Virus record (IMG/VR): IMGVR_UViG_3300029309_000389
Location: 1 to 21,973 of that record
Direction: 5' to 3' (one strand)
Length of the DNA: 21,973 nt
Source of the DNA: a virus
Shown one piece after another: positions 20,716 through 21,973 of this stretch. A program made the translations under genes and the position numbers. Position 1 is the stretch's first letter. Every line of letters starts with the position of its first letter. Below the pieces are notes generated by a model, which made no database searches, was not told the origin of the DNA, and saw only the letters and a program-made list of their open reading frames with translations.

Positions 20716-21004
20716 GATACCTAGAAAGAAAGGACAACCAGCTGGATCTAAAAAACATTCAGACTTATATACAGATGAAAACCCTAAAGGAACAATCAAA
20801 GGACTTGGGTTCAAAGATGAATCATCAGCTCGCAGTAGCGTGGCTAAGATTCGTAGAAGCGGTAGAAGTCATGCCCACAAAACTCAAGCGGCTATTGCAA
20901 TGGAGCAGCGAGCTCGTGTTGCTGGCAAGGCTAAGCCTGCTTCTATATATAGAAAGTTTATTGAAGCCCAAAAAAAGAAAACAAAATCAAAAAGACGAAC
21001 ATGA
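20702..21004 (+). CDS. Small conserved basic protein of unknown function
   Basis: A 100-residue protein containing PRIPRKKGQPAGSKKHSDLY, then TDENPKGTIKGLGFKDESSA, RRSGRSHAHKTQAAIAMEQR and a basic end (KKKTKSKRRT). The order KKHSDLYTDENPKGTIKGLGFKDxxxAxxSVxxIxxSGRxHAHKxQAAxAMxQR is one I recognise from many phage and environmental proteins of unknown function. The conserved His/Arg cluster and high basicity suggest nucleic-acid contact. It overlaps the 39-residue gene upstream by 14 bases and precedes the lysozyme by 27 bases. Confidence 0.7.
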   Translation: MANPRIPRKKGQPAGSKKHSDLYTDENPKGTIKGLGFKDESSARSSVAKIRRSGRSHAHKTQAAIAMEQRARVAGKAKPASIYRKFIEAQKKKTKSKRRT

Positions 21005-21031
21005 GAAACACTGGGGAATAGGAGGATTTTA

Positions 21032-21478
21032 ATGTTTGAAGAACTTAAGGAGAGAATAAAAGAACACGAGGGATTTAGAAATATCGTATACAAGGATAGC
21101 TTAGGATTTGCTACCATAGGATATGGTCACCTCGTTACAACGGAGGATAGCTATGAAGAAGGTATTGAATATAGTCAAGAACAATTGGAAGCCGTGTTTG
21201 AAAGTGATTTTGAAAGCGCCTGTAATTCTGCTGACGTGGTCGCTCAAACAAATAATATCAATCTTGACGATCATCCGCAACCTGTTAAAGAGGTTCTTAT
21301 AGAAATGGTATTTCAGCTAGGTGTTGGGGGTGTAGGTAAGTTTAAAAAATTCTTAGCAAACTTATCTACTAAGACTTATCACCTAGCCGCAGATGAAATG
21401 CTCGACTCGCGCTGGGCAAAACAAACCCCGATGCGTGCTGAAAAACTTTCTTATATCATAAGAGAACTAGCTCACTAG
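21032..21478 (+). CDS. Endolysin, T4-type lysozyme (glycoside hydrolase family 24)
   Basis: A 148-residue muramidase. Residues 9-33 carry the family signature: IKEHEGF with catalytic E13, then YKDSLG with D22, then TIGYGH with T28. This is the same E-D-T spacing as Glu11-Asp20-Thr26 of T4 lysozyme. The C-terminal half (IEMVFQLGVGGVGKFKKFLA and SRWAKQTPMRAEKL) matches the helical lobe. It cleaves the MurNAc-GlcNAc bond of peptidoglycan. No signal peptide is seen, so export should depend on the holin encoded at 20195-20593. A strong AGGAGG lies a few bases before the ATG at 21032. Confidence 0.9.
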   Translation: MFEELKERIKEHEGFRNIVYKDSLGFATIGYGHLVTTEDSYEEGIEYSQEQLEAVFESDFESACNSADVVAQTNNINLDDHPQPVKEVLIEMVFQLGVGGVGKFKKFLANLSTKTYHLAADEMLDSRWAKQTPMRAEKLSYIIRELAH

Positions 21479-21479
21479 A

Positions 21480-21973
21480 GTGGCATATTTAAATCACAAT
21501 CTGCCGCCATTTAGCGCATACATTAGAAATGAATACTTATTCGACCACGAAAGGGGGCACGGAGAATATACGTTTGCTGATGTGCACACAGTAAATAGTT
21601 TAGAAAGAAGAGCGTTACTATTTGAATGTCTATTACCTAATGGAGTAAACTGGACACGAAGACCTATCCATGCATTTTGTTGGAAGAAAGACGCACCTAA
21701 ACATCCTTTAAATATACATCAATATTGGGATTGCTTTTCACCTTACGTGGATGTACAGAGAAGAAATAGATTAGCAAACTGTAGAGCAGAACTTGTAGAC
21801 TACAAAGGTACAAAAAGAAAAGGTACATATATGTTTACTATAGACTGGGCATGGGAAAATAAAGCAGGTATGTTAGATACAAACTTTAGTGAAGACCCAG
21901 AACACAAATGTGCTCACATGTTTAGAATGGATGATGGTAATTTTTTTGCATACCCTAACAATAGAACTATCTG
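21480..21973 (+). CDS. Unrecognised protein, 3' end beyond the window
   Basis: The frame starting with GTG at 21480 stays open to the right edge (at least 164 codons). It begins one base after the lysozyme stop. An in-frame TAG at 21468-21470 rules out a longer start and no ATG lies near, so GTG is the best start. The product (AYLNHNLPPFSAYIRNEYLF, NGVNWTRRPIHAFCWK, GTYMFTIDWAWENKAG) is rich in aromatic residues and His/Cys, like a compact globular or virion protein. I do not recognise a family. A GGGGGCAC octamer at 21553-21560 encodes part of Glu-Arg-Gly-His-Gly. Confidence 0.6.
   Translation, partial: MAYLNHNLPPFSAYIRNEYLFDHERGHGEYTFADVHTVNSLERRALLFECLLPNGVNWTRRPIHAFCWKKDAPKHPLNIHQYWDCFSPYVDVQRRNRLANCRAELVDYKGTKRKGTYMFTIDWAWENKAGMLDTNFSEDPEHKCAHMFRMDDGNFFAYPNNRTI
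21553..21560 (+). repeat. GGGGGCAC octamer, copy 10
   Basis: Inside the partial gene at the right edge, read AGG GGG CAC (Arg-Gly-His). Its flank GAAAGGGGGCACGG matches copy 3 in a longer word. Confidence 0.85.

Noticed and set aside
21001-21021. Six-codon frame ATG ... TAG between the basic protein gene and the lysozyme
   Set aside because: Too short to claim. It overlaps the preceding stop as ATGA, but the strong AGGAGG just after it belongs to the lysozyme start.
21326-21330. Another run of five G in the lysozyme gene
   Set aside because: It is followed by TGT rather than CAC and encodes Gly-Val-Gly-Gly of the lysozyme fold, so it is not a copy of the octamer.
1-21973. tRNA genes, CRISPR arrays, insertion sequences, integrase or attachment sites
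   Set aside because: I looked for cloverleaf-like clusters, regularly spaced repeats, transposase motifs and tyrosine-recombinase patterns, and saw none I could support.

Overview
The window reads as one continuous block of an AT-rich, tailed double-stranded DNA phage, about one third G+C by eye. Genes are densely packed and nearly all rightward. Three things point to a short-tailed (podovirus-like) phage of a marine bacterium: a P22 gp10-like packaged-DNA stabilization protein, a set of putative internal/ejection proteins ending in a 2667-residue polyvalent protein, and a group of small Lys/Arg-rich proteins of a type I associate with uncultured marine phages. A SAR11-like or other low-GC alphaproteobacterial host is only an inference. 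I see no tRNA, rRNA, CRISPR array, transposase, integrase or attachment site.

Layout. Positions 1-3795 are a tail-adhesin and tail-assembly module: several small beta-rich, partly C1q/TNF-like proteins, with two probable tail assembly proteins and one tail assembly chaperone-like protein. One adhesin gene is broken by a +1 frameshift (39-561). A small membrane/coiled-coil protein follows (3792-3992), then the gp10-like protein (4009-5862) and two short genes. A promoter at 6409-6437 opens a virion block of three unrecognised proteins (6444-9804) and the giant gene 9853-17856, which carries an HExxH metallopeptidase-like segment and an ADP-ribosyltransferase-like segment.

The only leftward gene (17853-19091) fuses a Fis-type helix-turn-helix to a calcineurin-like metallophosphoesterase. 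It faces the giant gene and diverges from a lysis/small-protein operon starting at 19171. Its promoter and the operon promoter are back to back and share one -35 heptamer; a palindrome lies over the -10 box of the leftward promoter. The operon encodes a 34-residue acidic peptide, seven small basic proteins, a three-helix holin and a T4-type lysozyme. An unrecognised gene then runs off the right edge.

Most junctions are TAATG or ATGA overlaps, which suggests translational coupling. The best candidate for something undescribed is the octamer GGGGGCAC. It occurs ten times, counting both strands, where roughly 0.1 is expected from composition. It falls in different reading frames and in two intergenic spacers, and its orientation alternates at the first nine sites. 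I know of no function for it.
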